A DNA stretch of 64,000 nucleotides from Corylus avellana (taxonomy: Eukaryota; Streptophyta; Magnoliopsida; Fagales; Betulaceae). The notes beneath the pieces were generated by a model. That model did not search any database. It saw only the letters and a program-made list of their open reading frames with translations, and was not told the origin of the DNA. The translations under genes and the position numbers were made by a program. Positions 23,086-37,250 of the stretch are shown one piece after another (positions within the stretch are counted from its first letter, which is position 1; each line of letters opens with the position of its first letter). The stretch covers positions 682,001-746,000 of the forward strand of contig NC_081541.1 in NCBI RefSeq assembly GCF_901000735.1. The letters are read 5' to 3'.

Positions 23086-26000
23086 CTAAAGGAAGTAAGT
23101 TAGTTGTTGCTTCTTCCTTGAACCTCCTTCCCCATACATCTCATTCCACTGCTTCAGCTCCCCCATAATCGATCCCTCTGCAGCAAAACTTGCTGCAACC
23201 TGCATTACATTTACAAATTACACATATAAACACCTATGGAAAAAAGAAGAAGATAGATTCTGTTGGCAGAACTAGAATCCTTCAAGTTTAATCTGTATGT
23301 CATACTTTAAAAACAATTAACATGGGCACAAGTTAGATCCTTCGACTTAATTAAAATTTTTTTAGCTATTAATGAAGAAAAAGGACCATTCAACTGGTTG
23401 ATCATCTCCTTCTAGACAAAGTAGCACTAAGGTAAGATCAATAATGCGACTATGTTTATTGATCCAGGCTACACTTTGGCAACTTAAACTACAAGGTTAG
23501 AGTTAAAGAGTGTAGTTCATTACTAAGAAAGTTGAAAATATCCAGTAAGCACAAGATGGCAGGAAAGTTCAGTGACAAGTAAGAGCAGTAGGGTCTAATA
23601 GTGAATTTGAAGAAAAACCAAATGGAGCAATCTTTGCTTACTTTGTATATGCAGTCCTACTAATCAGTGTGATGGGGGCATTAGATATAGGCCAGTAATT
23701 ACACGTGTGTTTGAACCCTGATATCAGAGGACAACCAGCCTCGAGAACAGGAGATTTTACTTTTTGGCACTTTTAATAATGTCACATATTATTGTTATGT
23801 TATTTTAGTGAGCAGTCAGCCCAAATATCACTAGGGTTAGAGTTAGGGTTTAATCCCTAATCTATTTAAGCATAATTTTGTATTGTGGTAAGTAGCTTTT
23901 GCTGAAGACGACTTGTATCAGATTAAAAATTATAGAGAGCAGTTAAAACAAAAGGAAGTTCAAGCAAGTTTACCTGAGCCTTTGCCTGCCTCATATCTTC
24001 CATGTTTAAAGGCCTCAAGGTAATTACTCGGTCCTCTTTGTCTTCTTCTTTTGTCTCTGAAGAAGTAGCTTCTGAACTATTATTGCCTTCTGCATCTTTA
24101 GGTTTTTTCTCCTGTAGTTAATAATGATTGGATTTATTTAGCATTTTGTCAAAGATTAGGAATTATGTCAGGAAAGAGGAAAAGCTTAAAAATGTAGTTA
24201 CCGCATCTTTCAATCTCTCCTGTTGTATTAGCTCCCTAACAGGTCGATAAGCTGCTGTTACACACAAATTCTGTTTCCAGCAGCAAATTTCATGAGCTAA
24301 TCACAGACAATTAAGTTCTAAATTATTCATATTATAAGAAAACAAACCTTTAGATCACTTCCACTATATCCTTCTGTGATGGTTGCAAGCTCCTTAAAGT
24401 CAAGATTTTCAACTTTTTCTTTTCCCAGAAGAGTTCTCAAGATCTTTTCCCTGCTCTCAATGGATGGAAGACCAACCATAACTCTGCTCAAAAGAGGAAA
24501 GCTTTAGAATTAGCAAACATGAAGTTCATTTACAATTTCATATATCAGAAATTAATCCTTGAAAGCTTCCTCCAAGTATGGCATAAAATGTTTTTGGAAA
24601 GTCTTGGTAGTTAAGAATTATTACTCTCAAGACACAAAAGTGGAAAACATGATCAAGCATTTGTGCCACAAACATTGTCATGAAGCCATTGATTATGTCT
24701 AGAAGGCTTAAAATAGGTTAACAACATAGTATATGGATATCAAGTAGAGTAATAAAGTGCAGTTTGGGATCTCGTGCATTTGGTAGGACATCTCTTCATT
24801 GATAAAGACAACACATGCACGGACATGATGATGGAGACACCGATCAAATATGTCAAATGGTAAGAAAAATATGCAGTAGTACCTTCGCTCAAACCGCCTA
24901 ATAATTGCTTCATCAAGGTCAAATGGCCTGTTGGTCGCAGCAAGAACAAGGATCCGTTCACCAGGTTTAGTTAACAGCCCATCCCAGTGTGTCATGAACT
25001 CATTTTTAATCTTACGCATGGCCTCATGCTCCCCAACTCTAGTCCGCTGCCCAAGCATGCTATCAACCTCATCTACAAAAATAATTGTTGGGGAGACCTT
25101 TGCTGCAAGTGTGAACAGAGCTCGAACGTTCTTTTCATCCTCCCCAAACCATTTTGAAGTGATGGTGGACATTGAGACATTGATGAAACTTGCTCCAGCT
25201 TCATTAGCAATAGCTTTTGCCAACATTGTTTTTCCAGTACCAGGAGGCCCAAAAAGCAATATACCCCTGCAAGGCTTGAGGAGGCCTCCTTTGAAAAGGT
25301 CTGGTCTTCGAAGAGGGAGCATGACCAGCTCCTGAAGTGATTCCTTAATCTCATCCAAGGCACCAATATCTGCAAATGTCACTCCAATTTCACTGGCAGG
25401 GATAACCTCTGGCCTTATGCGCTTCTCAAACTCATTGTCAGGAGGAACTTCCTGTAGGACCATCATAAGACAAAGAAAATAGGTACTCTAAGAAAGATGA
25501 CCAAACGATTGTATCTGTAACTAATGGATTCCATGTACCAAGATCATACACACGTATACGATGGTGTTGAATCAACTGTTTAAAAGGTTTAAAAGTGTTT
25601 GTAGGGTATCATGGGAACACATACATACAAAATTGCTAAGAAAAGTTACATACTCCAGATATAAAACAAAAATGTCAATCAGAATTGATTGAAACCAGCA
25701 CAAATTGTGCCAGCTATTTTACGTTTTTCAGGCCCAATTATTTAGGATGGGAGTTTGTTTTCTGAAAGGTAGTTCAATTACCAAATGACATGCTGTAATA
25801 ATAAAAAAGAAAAAAAAAAATTACTAATATATTAGACAAAGCACAATATGAGATTCGGATACCAAACATGTATATTAAGCAGTAATGTTTTTTGTTTCAA
25901 TTTTCCCTTCTTATTTTTAGTTGATTAAAATATAACTGAAAGAATTCATTTTCCTTTGGGAGGATGTCAAAAATTTCCATGAACAAGATGTACTAGGTAC

Positions 26001-29000
26001 AAACAAATTAGAGACATGCTATTCCTCTATCTCTCATCCATATTTTTTTCAAATCCGCCATTGGATCTGTAGGACACACATGTAGCATTTCTCAACAAAT
26101 TATATATATATGAAATACAAAGATCTAGATTACTTGTATACATGAAAGTATGGACTAAGATTCAACTAATAATGCACACTAGATTACAGAATCATGGGGA
26201 CAGATTTCTCTGTAAAATACTTGACGATTCATATCCAATTCAATGAATATTTCCATTTTCAGTTTATGTATTGAACAACTTGTACTTACAGTCTTTGGTG
26301 GTGGGGCATTCTCGCCATCCTTCTTCATTGCAAGGACAGATTTATCTGTCTCATTTTTGTTTTCAGATGCAGAGGTTTCAGACTTCGACTCAGTCTTTGC
26401 ACCAACAGCCTCTTCTACTTCAGTTTCCTACAATTGAAGAAAACATATAAATGATTAAATCAGACTGAAACTGTAACAGTAGTTCCATTAGGCTCATATT
26501 GTGAGAAGTACAATCACATTGAGATGGAAAAATGAACCTTTGAAGATTCACCATTAGTCTCCATTTTGAGAGTTTCTTTCCCACCACTTTTACCTTCCTG
26601 GAATACACTCACTCCATGGGACAAGCTGTTTCCAAACAGATTAGTAATTAAATGGAAATTGATTCATTTTCAAGAGCTAAGTAAGAAATCAAGGACAGAT
26701 AAAGATACCTACCTCTTAGATGATATAACAAGCTTTCCATTACGGTATTCCGGATCCTTGTTATTCATCAAATGATAAGATATTGCTGATATCACAATTT
26801 CTTCAATGTAGTTACCGAGAACCATTGTATCAGCATGGCAGATTGAACCCAAATCGTCGCATTCAAGATCATTTGCTGCTAGTACCTCGGAGATGTGGTT
26901 TTTGTTATCTTGAAACTGGATCATCTTCATGTCCTCTTCCAGTTGAGCTTTCCAGCTGACAAGATGAGTCTCATCTTCAGGTGGTGTGATCTCAATATTG
27001 TATGGGAACAAAAGAGTGAGCCTCTCATCCACTTCTCTGCAACCATCTTCTGGGTCCAACATCTGGGAACCAAGTATCAGCACTGAACCTGAGAGTTTCT
27101 TTAACAATTTGTTGAACAAATTGTATAATCTTTGTGATTGGAGGAGAAGCTGTCCAACGTCCCTGAGGTATAAAATAATGGAACCAGTTTCTGATATTGA
27201 AACCAAGACCTGTAGGGAAAATGACATTTCTTACTGTTAGGTTAGATAGTGGAAAGCTACATACCAGGTTTTTAGATTCAGAAGGCAAAAGTTATAAACA
27301 GAACAAACAATAAATCAGGAATTTTTTAGAATCAAAACATTAAAATTACAAAAAAAGAACAAAAAAGAAACTACCATAAGTCTGCAGTTGGGACTATACC
27401 CCTAGTTGCATTAGCTAGTATTTGTTCAGTCAACAATCATGCACAAATACAAAAGGAATTTGATTTTTAAGATAAGCAGCTTATCCATGATGATGTTACC
27501 TTGTAAAGTGACTGTAGAAAAAGCTTCTCATCAAAACACCAGCTGCTCGAGCGCTTGAGAGGAGCTAAAAACCAAAAGAATCCCAAAGAAACAGTAAGTA
27601 TAATATAATATCCACGCAGGTTTCTACATATATGCAACTGATTGACCTCCATACATTTATGATAGATAGAATTTAGCTGCAATGAAGTAAAATAAAGATC
27701 ATGTTCTGATGGAGCATGGATTGCAATAAGAAAATAGGTTTCAAAGTCTGTTATGAATTTGTATTACTTTCAAAGTTGAGAGAATTATCATAGTAAAGGG
27801 AGTTACAAATGCTTGCAACTGATCTTCAGCTTTCTTGAAGTAGTGAAGTCAACTTTTAAGGACAGATAGCCATAAATTAAACTATTGACCAGTTTATATA
27901 TCCATTTAGAAATAACCAAAGGATAGAACTTGAAGAATCTAGGTGTAGAAATTTATGGCACCTTACAACTGATATTCATGTGTAATCCGCTGTTGAAATT
28001 TCAAAGAGCACAGATACTTCTACCTGGATATTTGATATAAAAAACAGAAACTGTGCTTTATGCATGCATTTAGGATCCAATTTTTCCATAAATACTATGA
28101 GAATACAACTCCCATAAAGTTTACACATTAGGTACTTATTCAGTTTACAATACAAGCAACTAATTCAGAAATTTTACCCAGAAAAAGAGAGTACTTGCAA
28201 GATCATGTCAAATAACGTGTCAGTGAAAGCAAAAGGTCTACAACTAGGATAGGCAAATTAGGAAAAGCCGTCCGTCCTCTTTGGTACCCTAAATTTATGT
28301 CTACTGAAATGAAAATCTTAATGATTGAAAGAACTTAATTATCTTGTCTATTCATTGATATGAAACTAGGAGTGATATTTTAGTTAAGATATAATAAATG
28401 AGCCTATTTTCCTTTTGCCCAACTCCCTAAATTCATTAAGTTGATTTATGTTGCAGGTGAGAGTCTTCATTAGATCCACTGAACAGTGAACCCCACCCAA
28501 TGTGTCTCTCTACAAGGCAGTGGTATGGAGGACCAAAAAATTTGCCTTCCACCTTAGCATTCCTATGACAAAGGCAATTTTTTGTTTTGATTTGGAAATT
28601 AATGAACTTGAAACACTTTTTACAATTAGGCAGCTTCCAATAACTGCTTTTTAGATATCATAACCACCAGATAAATAATGTATCAGGATGAACATCAATG
28701 TCATTCAGTTGCAAAAAATCAGAAATTAATAAACCAATGAATGCCAAGGTATTCAGCCAGAATTTTTTTTCTTTTGGGAAGGAAAAAAACGAAGAAAGAA
28801 ATAGTGATGATGTATGACCAGAATTTGTGGAAGCACATTGAGAACTGATGCTACTCATATCAGACATAGCTGAAGCATTCCTCCGAAGTTTTGAAGGATT
28901 ACTAGAACCTTCAATAGCCCTGCAAATAAAGGCACTGATTTAGAAGAGAAACGTTACATGTTGCCTGTATTGGATTGTGAACCAATGGTCAAACTGACCC

Positions 29001-31574
29001 ACTAAACTCAGCAACACCATATATCCCGACAAGTCGGGTTGGTAATATTATTGGTTGGATCTAACTGATATACTGTACCTTGATTTGACATCCATAGCAC
29101 TGTTTTGCCGATGCAATGTCCCTGTAGAAAAAAATTCTCAATCAGAGTTGGGAAACATATAATAAATAAAAATATATGCAAAAATAGTAACATCAAGATA
29201 AAGTTCATAAATGTATGAGACTAACCATTACAAAATAAAAAGCATTCAATAGATGCAGCTTTACTTCATCCTCCAAACAAAAGTATATTGATACAAAATA
29301 AATAAAGAGCTTTACTTCTTTTCCATACCTCTAGTTTCCCCACTTGGAGGAAGGATTGAAAAGGAACCAAACAAACTGGACATTCTCCCCAATGTTATTT
29401 CTGAAATGGACCTCTTGAAAGACTACAAAAAGAAGCCAAACAAGGAAAATTTCCACTTACTCCCCTTTAACATAAGTAGCAAAGAATGCATCAAATGCAG
29501 TTAAAAAATGAGTGACATTGAGTTTATACAACAATGGCACCCTACATTGGAATTCATGGTAAGTCATCATCTACTTACTATGTTTAACATATGCATTCTG
29601 GAAATGAAAGACACAATGTGGTGCTCAGAAAACACTAAATCAATGCTCATTTCTCGGTATAAAGAAAAGAAAGCTTACAGATTCTTTTTTAGCACAACCA
29701 TATTTGCTCTGCATCTGTGGGAAGGTGAACATGAAAGATATAAGTAATACTTTATCAAACTTAAAGTTAGGGAAGATAAAAGCTGTAAAATGTTACCTTT
29801 AGAGAAAAGTCACCGACATCAAGCAACAGCAACTTTGACTCAAAGTGGTGCGCTAAAGCCTTAGCGAGCATTTGCTGGTAAAGTTCTTCAGAAAATTGAA
29901 AATGCAACCAAGATTAAGTTAAAGGTGAACTTCAAAACATAAATTCCTTAGTGCAGGTTTGAATAACATTTCAAAATTACATACCAGCAGGTCCGGAGAG
30001 CAAAATAGCCCTACTTGCCGGTGAAAGGTTCCGTGTATGCTTGGAAAAATCAGTGTGCTTTAGATGAACATATGCAGCACTTGTCAATAACACCCGAGTT
30101 CTCTCACTGTCATTGTATTATCAAAATGAGGGACATGAGAAGACAAAAACGTTGCATCAAATACAGTCATTCAAGAATCAAACATTAGCATTATGTAAAC
30201 TATAAAACGTACAAGCTAAACAGGTCTATAACAGATACGAGATAATATAGGTCCACATAGAAGTAACACTAAATATTCACAATAAGGCTGTATGTTCTAC
30301 CATCTCACTAACATAGTCCCAAGTTAGCATCTTGGTCCAGCTTGGACTTTCTGAGTCCACATGATTACATAATTCTCTTCAAGGATGTTTAATCCAGAAA
30401 GATTAACCCTGAGAAGGCTCCTCTTTCTTTCTTTCCTCTTCCCACACAACTCTCTTCCCAGTTTCCTTATCATGGATTACTACATGCCCTCCTCCTTTGC
30501 ACAAAAGTTCAACAAAAGTTTTAGACCGTGCCTCATCAGCTTCCACTATAATCAATTATAGAATAGCCATGTTATACAGGGTACTACAAGGGTGCAAGAT
30601 TATCCTGAACAGGACAAAAACATTGTTGACATGCTCTAAAACTAAAAGTTCTAACATAGATCTGAATTCAAGATGGAAGTACACCGCATATGGAACACAA
30701 GGCAGTACATCGTACATACTTCCTGAATACAACAGAACTGGAATAAAGCTTAGACTCTAAACAGGAAAAAATAAAGGGAAAAAAGAAAAAGAAAAGCTTT
30801 AACCTGGTAATCTTACTCGAGCATCACATAATAATATAAGGCACAGATGTACAGTACTAGATTATTTAATATGCAGTTCTTATACATGTTAGTAGGAGAA
30901 ATGAATTATTACCCTTAGTTCTATGAACTTGTTGTTCTGTTTAAAACTTAATTGAGTCCATCGCAAAATTAAACAAAATCAATTGAACAGAAAAATAAAA
31001 CAAAGAACAGGGGAACCTCAGGATTGGCAAGGACCAAAGATCGTTAAAAGTCAAATACCAAATATTATTATAAAATCTGTGGAGCTTAGAGAACCCCCAT
31101 TAATCAAAACCTCAATAGCAAGTCAACTAAAAAAAATCAAATAGAAAGAGTAGCAGATTAAGAGCAGATAACCATAAAATTAACAAGTCAACTTGTAACA
31201 GATCCATGTGCACAATTTTTGTATACACCAACTCAATTCCTTTATGGATATGCATATTTTTAGTCCCCCAGATATCAATATCAAACTGATCCACTAAAAT
31301 ATCAAACCCCATGTCACATATGTGATGAATTCTTCAATTACCTTAGGTAATAAGGAAACTCGTCGAATGTTACTTTGCTATCTTTCCCATCCACCACCTG
31401 CCTCATAAGCTCTTGCTCAATCTGCTCCGCTGAAATCTCATCGAACGACCAATTCCCGCCTACCCATTTGCTCACTGTCTGTCCGGAACTCAATCCCAGC
31501 CCCACCCCAAGGCCAACCCCAACGCTCAAAGCCGACAACAAAATGTGCTTCTGCTCCATGTTCTCCACTTCCAA
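23086..31574 (-). CDS. AAA+ ATPase, DAA1/At5g52882-type (meiotic/ATAD1-like clade)
   Basis: Sixteen exons, all GT-AG, join to 2532 nt (843 residues): 31342-31574, 29985-30106, 29797-29885, 29679-29714, 29329-29422, 29079-29121, 28819-28919, 27500-27564, 26713-27209, 26538-26625, 26290-26427, 24883-25451, 24348-24483, 24202-24270, 23974-24111, 23086-23199. The N-terminus has a hydrophobic segment (ILLSALSVGVGLGVGLGLSSG), suggesting membrane anchoring. A plant-specific region with SGPAELYQQMLAKALAHHFESKLLLLDVGDF resembles a decayed P-loop domain. Then come a Ser-rich linker, a charged insert (ETEVEEAVGAKTESKSET) and the AAA core: FADIGALDEIK, Walker A GPPGTGKT (about 570-577), Walker B IIFVDEVDSM, sensor ATNRP and Arg finger RRFERR (about 687). 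The C-terminus ends GELKQWNEMYGEGGSRKKQQLTYFL, typical of the family. It should hydrolyse ATP to unfold or extract substrates. Arabidopsis DAA1 is pollen-expressed; the substrate is unknown. Exon 4 has only 36 nt. MEQKH five codons downstream is an alternative start. Confidence 0.93.
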
Positions 31575-32095
31575 ACACCCTTTTAACCGCTCTTAGAGGA
31601 TATATTACAACTGATCTATATGCATATATATCATTCAGTACTCCCCAACATTTTCTGGGTCCCAATTTACCAAAACCATTTCATCACAAAAAAAGGCTAA
31701 TTTCTTCAGTCACAAACTTCCTTAACTATTCAAAAAGCTTGGACGAATATTGCTAAAAACGCTTTGACATTCAAGAAAGTTGGTGAGAATGGAACGCAAA
31801 GATCCACCAAAGAAACCAAGGAAAAGGGTATTCAAAAAAGGCTTAGAGTACTAGTGAATCTACAACTGCAAGATGCTATATATGATGATACTCAAGAAAA
31901 AGCTACGTTGATGATCATGAGAATGGAGTAAAGATTCAGGCTTGTGAAGTTAGAAGAGAATCCAAGAAAATGGGTTGGTGTGGAAGATTTCTGAACAGAG
32001 AGAAAATGTAAATATATATCGTTTCCGAAGACAACGTTGGTATAATGTTCTTGACAGGTAATGACTCGCTTCTCTATGTGGTCTGGCCCTCTTCC

Positions 32096-32105
32096 CTATT
32101 TATAG
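32096..32105 (-). promoter_or_regulatory. TATA box of the AAA ATPase gene
   Basis: CTATAAATAG on the minus strand is a near-consensus plant TATA box, about 520 bases before the start codon. It implies a long leader with several short upstream ATGs. A spliced leader is possible but was not resolved. Confidence 0.55.
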
Positions 32106-34046
32106 CATGCCATAACTAATGGACGTTAAAAGCCTTCTCCGGAATCTAAGAAAATTTATCAATTTACTTTGCTAAGCTTTTCTAGACTCTCTTTCTCTTT
32201 GCTTTTGCTTGCTCCTTTTTATTTATTTATCATTATTAATTTCGTTTATTTTGTGTAATTTTTTTTTTTTTTTAAAAAAAAAACACAATTTATTAATTAG
32301 TTTTATGAGTCTTTTTGGACAGCCAAGACCGGTGAAGTTGGTAGCCGCCTTTTTCTGTTCTGCTCCTTGACTGGTGTCGTATTCACTCTGTTTGCTTTTT
32401 GAGAAAATAGCACAAGAATTCCCGGGCTTTTAAGAATATCAATGTCAAGCGTGAGAATTGAGTCATGATGTTTTCCTTTTTTCTTTTTCTTTTCTTGGAA
32501 ACTTAAATTTCTTTGGGGTAACTCACACGACAAAAGAACATAGTTTATGTTTCTGTTTATTTTGCTGAAAATGTACCAATTTCCAAATTAAAGAATTTCA
32601 AAATCTTCTATAACTATAAGAGAAACTGGCCACGCCATGTTTGTTTGTATTTTTGTATTTTTACTTTATATTAATAAACAAATCAAAATACGAAACATTT
32701 TGTAAGGCTATTTTAATAAGCTTCATAGCAAGCTAATGTGAAGGCATAATCCCATTAGTCGAGAGTAGTGCTATTTTTATATTCATGGCATATGAGAGAG
32801 TGTGCAACCCACACTCATATATAGCTTTAATTTATTAAAGAATAATATTAGGTTTTAGTGGATTTATTATATAGAGGGTTTCTTTTTCTTTTTTTTTGGG
32901 GGGGGGGCTGCTAAGAAAGCATTCTCAAGCTCATTTTTTTTGTTCCTGGAATGCCACGTGTCTAAAGTAGTGGATACTGAATAGTGACCGTTACCAAACT
33001 CAGTCGACGACTTTTGACGTATCTTGACGCCTTCTTCTGCGATGGTCGTTCTCAAAACGGAGAAAGGAGTCCTCCGCCTCTACACCATAGGATGGTCCCA
33101 ATAGTCAAATAACCCAACTTCCAATGACCATCCAACGGTGAATAACGTTGACGGGTACGAATTTCATTCTAACACATGGAGATTAGAGCCTAATTTTTTA
33201 ATATAATTTTTATACAAATAAATACAACTCAGTATTTAAACGTATTATAAATTATTAATGCTATTAAAAAAATAGATGAACATATGGGTTGAGATAATTT
33301 TTTAATTTTTAGGATTCAATTTATAGGAAATTTTGGTCCAAATTTATTCTTTTTCTTAATTTATTTCTAATATAATATAACCTTTTTCTTTTGTATACAC
33401 TTTCGGTCGTTACTTTACAGAGCACATGGAAAACTAAAAAAGTTGGGTTGTAATTAATTTATCAAAATATTTAATTAGTAATTTAGGATGGTGAGAGTAT
33501 GAAAATATTATTATCAAGGCATTGGTATGATCATGGAAGCTGCCACTGCATAAAGAGGAAGAAGACTAAAATGAGGCGGCTAGACATTTAATTAGTCGTA
33601 ATCAAATTTCTTTTCTCCTTTAATCTCGTCCAAGGTTGTAATGGTTTTGCCATCCATAATAAAATATTGTAGTATTGAGTGGCGATGATACTTCAAATCT
33701 TTGAAACAAAAAAAAACTATTCGAGTGGCATGCTTTCCCACATCCCAAGTAATTTCCTATGCAAAAAGTAATCAAAAGGAGAATATCATTACAAAATAAC
33801 AAAATAACAAAAAATTTCAAAGACGAACTTGAAAGGTCGGTAAGAAAAGGATTCAACTTGCAAGTGCTTCAGCATTGAGGAAATGTATGTAAACGATTAG
33901 GTATATTGATTGTTAATATGTTTTGGAGGGTTTATTTATTTTTAAAAGTATTCTTAAGTAATGTATAGTTGTTTGTTAATGTCTTTAACTTGAAACTAGA
34001 AAACTACAAAGTCGTTACCAATTATAACATAAATATTTGGTATACG

Positions 34047-34532
34047 GTCTCGTTTGTTTCAGTGTAAAATGTTTTTTCTTATTTTTGAGTGCTTGGTACT
34101 GTGTAAAATATTGATCAACTTGATTTTTTTTGTTTTTTTGGTGGACGTAAAATGTTATATGCTTCTCAGACTTGTAAACCCATTTTTTATTGTTTTCCCA
34201 GGCACCCAATAAAGCAATTGTGAGAGGACTCATTATACTATTATAGGGCATATTTGTCCGAACATGTATCGGGCTACCCAAACGCTTACTTGGAGGCAAG
34301 TCGGCGACACAAGGACTCTCTCATAATTGCTTATCCAAATTGTAAACATTATGAATAGACGATTACATTGAATCTAAATTATTTTCACAAACTCTACCTC
34401 TTTTTTTACAATTCTTATTTGTTGTTTTTCTCTTCTTCGTAGCTCCTCATATTATATAAAAATATAAAAAATGTTTGATAATTTTTCATACGAACGAAAG
34501 GGACACAAAATATTTTACCCCGAAACAAAGGA
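34047..34532. mobile_element. Weak inverted-repeat element
   Basis: TCGTTTGTTTCAGTGTAAAA at the left is matched by the reverse complement of the right end, TCCTTTGTTTCGGGGTAAAA (16 of 20 bases). The interior has no coding content. No target-site duplication was identified. Confidence 0.4.
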
Positions 34533-35344
34533 AAAATTAGACAAGCATTCTCCCACCAAATTCTTTTATTCTTGTTACCTTTTTCTTGGTTGAAAACTTT
34601 TTATTTACTCATTGCAGTTATTATTAATTTTTCCTTTGATGGGTGAGTGGGGATCTATGCAATGCCATCATGTTAACAGTGGGAGATTTTGATGGGTCCA
34701 AGATAAAGGCAACAACACTAAAGGTGTAACTTTTGAAGTTGGTTGCCAATGGAAAGCAAAATGTGAGCAGAGAGAGCTCTTATCAAGTTATCAAAAGGCC
34801 GTAGTAATAAGAAGACCATTTTTAACATTTTAATTTTTAATTTTTATTTTACCAGAAATAAAAGAAAATAATGACAGATTCCTTGGGCATCCACGGATGA
34901 TCCATGTCCTTGAGGCCCTTTTCCACCTCAGCCTCACATGCTGCGGTTCAATTAATTGTCTTTTCAACATTCTGATTTGTGGATTACACGCAATGCCACT
35001 ATGCTTTTTCCTATTCTCGCACCCCAAAAGCTTCTTTTTAAGCACAATTTTTTTTACTGTAGTGGTCCTAGTCAATGACGAAATAATTTTATTTAAATCT
35101 TTTTAATTAGTAAAGCAAAACTTAATTCATTGCCTTTTTGATGTTTTGTGAATTATGCGATGCATTAACATAACATGTTTACCACATTCCCTTAATTCCT
35201 CAACATCATCGATTCAAAGACAAACACACACATGCACGCCTAAGCAGTACTCATGCATGCACCACACATTCTTACATAAAATTCGAGCGGCTAATCTTTT
35301 ACACTACCCATAAACTCAAAACAAAATTGGTAGATTAAGGTTAA

Positions 35345-35645
35345 GGGTTTAATCTATTATTACTCTCTAAAGGCACTGCCAATGATTAAAGACGTTAAAA
35401 GGGTACTAAAATTGGGCAGATCGATGTAGATAATTTTAAAATTAGGAGATACCCATAATTAAATTGAAGAAAGATTAAAAAGAAGGCACTGCCAATAATT
35501 AAAGGGTTTGATCTATTATCACTCTCTAAAGGCACCGCCAATAATTAAAGACGTTAAAAGGGTACTAAAATTGGTCAGATCGGCGTGGATAATATTGAAA
35601 TTAGGAGATACCCATAATTAAATTGAAGAAAGATTAAAAAGAAGG
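35345..35645 (+). repeat. Tandem duplication, two units with 159-bp period
   Basis: Unit one runs 35345-35486 and unit two 35504-35645. Each opens GGGTTTAATCTATTATTACT or GGGTTTGATCTATTATCACT and ends AAGATTAAAAAGAAGG. A short CACTGCCAATAATTAAA piece lies between them. Units differ at roughly one base in fifteen, so the duplication is not recent. No function is evident. Confidence 0.88.
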
Positions 35646-36409
35646 TTTGAATACTTTTTATTCCAAACTTTAATGGCGTGTATAGGAGAGGCCTTTTTAG
35701 TGTCACATAGTTGGTGCATCTACAAATGTCATTCACTGTCACGTACTCACCCTCCTCAGAAGCAAAAAGTCATGCATCAACAAGTCACTACTCAGAAAAA
35801 GTGCTACATACATACAGCTGAGCTTTGTTTATTTCCGTTTTGCTGCATGGAACCATTCTTTACTGACAAGCTAAGTAACCACTTTGCTAGCCAACCAAAA
35901 GTAAAGGGAAAGGGAAAAAAAAAGAAAGAAGGAAATTGGGGTTCTGGGTTCATACTTACTCCTATTTAACCTATGACTCTTTGACTGAATAATTTTTATA
36001 TTTAACCTAGATCTTTGAAGAAGTGGACACTGATTTCCCACTAGTAGCCAATCAAATTGCACAACTATTTTCTTTTGTGTGCCCGCCAATTATGAACCTT
36101 TGATTCTTATCGTCCATTATGAATATAGTTCTCATCAAATAAATGTAAAAGGAATATTTTTTTAAAAAAATTAAGAAACATATATGGGGTCCTGGAGATT
36201 GGCAGCATATATATATAGCTACTTTTTTTAAACCTAATCTGTCTTTTAGCTAAAACCAAACACAGGGCTTGTGTTTCTCCTTCTAGTCTAAGCATGCCTT
36301 GGTGTTGGGTAGGAAGGTTAATTTCTTGCTTGTTTGTTTCTTCTCCTCCTCCATCTACAGGCTTGTACCTCTGTATTCTTGATCACTAATGAGACAGCAT
36401 AACGCCTGG

Positions 36410-36475
36410 TCTTTTAATTAGACGGGTCAAATTTTCTAACCTTAATTCACTAATTTCGTGTTAAATTATGTCAAA
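36410..36475 (+). repeat. Short fragment of the ATTTAATTAAATGGGT-family repeat
   Basis: TTTTAATTAGACGGGTCAAA followed by TAATTCACTAATTTCGTGTT matches, in order, blocks of the 11.37 and 18.0 kb copies on one strand or the other. Confidence 0.45.
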
Positions 36476-37250
36476 AAGAAACGATTATTTGCTATCGGAT
36501 TAACATCTTAGTATGCTGTTAATATTACTGTAAATGTTATTATTTTCGTCCAATTCGCAAAAGGGTCATTGGAGAACTTATCGATATATGGATGGAGACT
36601 GGCCACGTTGCTGCTACTATGTCCACAACTTTCCAGCTTTAAAAGAAAAAAGAATGGCATGGTTGAAGAAAAAAACATAGGCTCATTTGATTAAATTTAG
36701 ACAAGAAAAATGGATTGTTATGCAAGTGATGTTCCTCTGATCTTTTGGCCAAGAGTTGCAGTAGGTGTTGTATACAAGAAAAGTGAAACCTAGAGCCGAC
36801 CCACCCACATGCTGTAAGAAGTCGTCCCTAATTGGCTTCGGCTAAAATCCAGAAAAGAACAGTTTGGCCACGTTGGCCCAGCAGGAATTGCCGACCAACT
36901 TTTTTGTTGTTTGTGGTGCTGATTAAGTGACACACACATACATAAAAAAGAGGCACAAGCTAAGTAGGTCAAAGTTGGGGCAAACTACAATATGACAACC
37001 ATCTCACTTTAGAGGAAAAAAACAATGGTCTAATTCAACCCTTAAAAGTTGCATTTAAAAGTCCTTTCATTATATATGCAAATTGCAACCCATCTTTCAC
37101 CTTAATAATTCATTCTTTAATGCAGGAGAATCAACAATTGAGTTGTCACATACGGCATACCAAACTAATAGACAACGACCCTGAAATATCTTAATATATA
37201 GAAAAGATCAGCAGAAGAATTACAAGAATTGGGCATAAATTTTAACTATT

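Noticed and set aside
24708..24882. Extension of the AAA exon 12 frame past the Arg finger
   Set aside because: It follows a GT donor (AG/GTACTA) and loses all similarity; exon 13 restores the family sequence VMVGLPSIESREKIL.
27825..27850. CAGCTTTCTTGAA, part of the miR396 sequence
   Set aside because: Only 13 bases match, the ends differ, and no complementary hairpin arm was seen within the intron.
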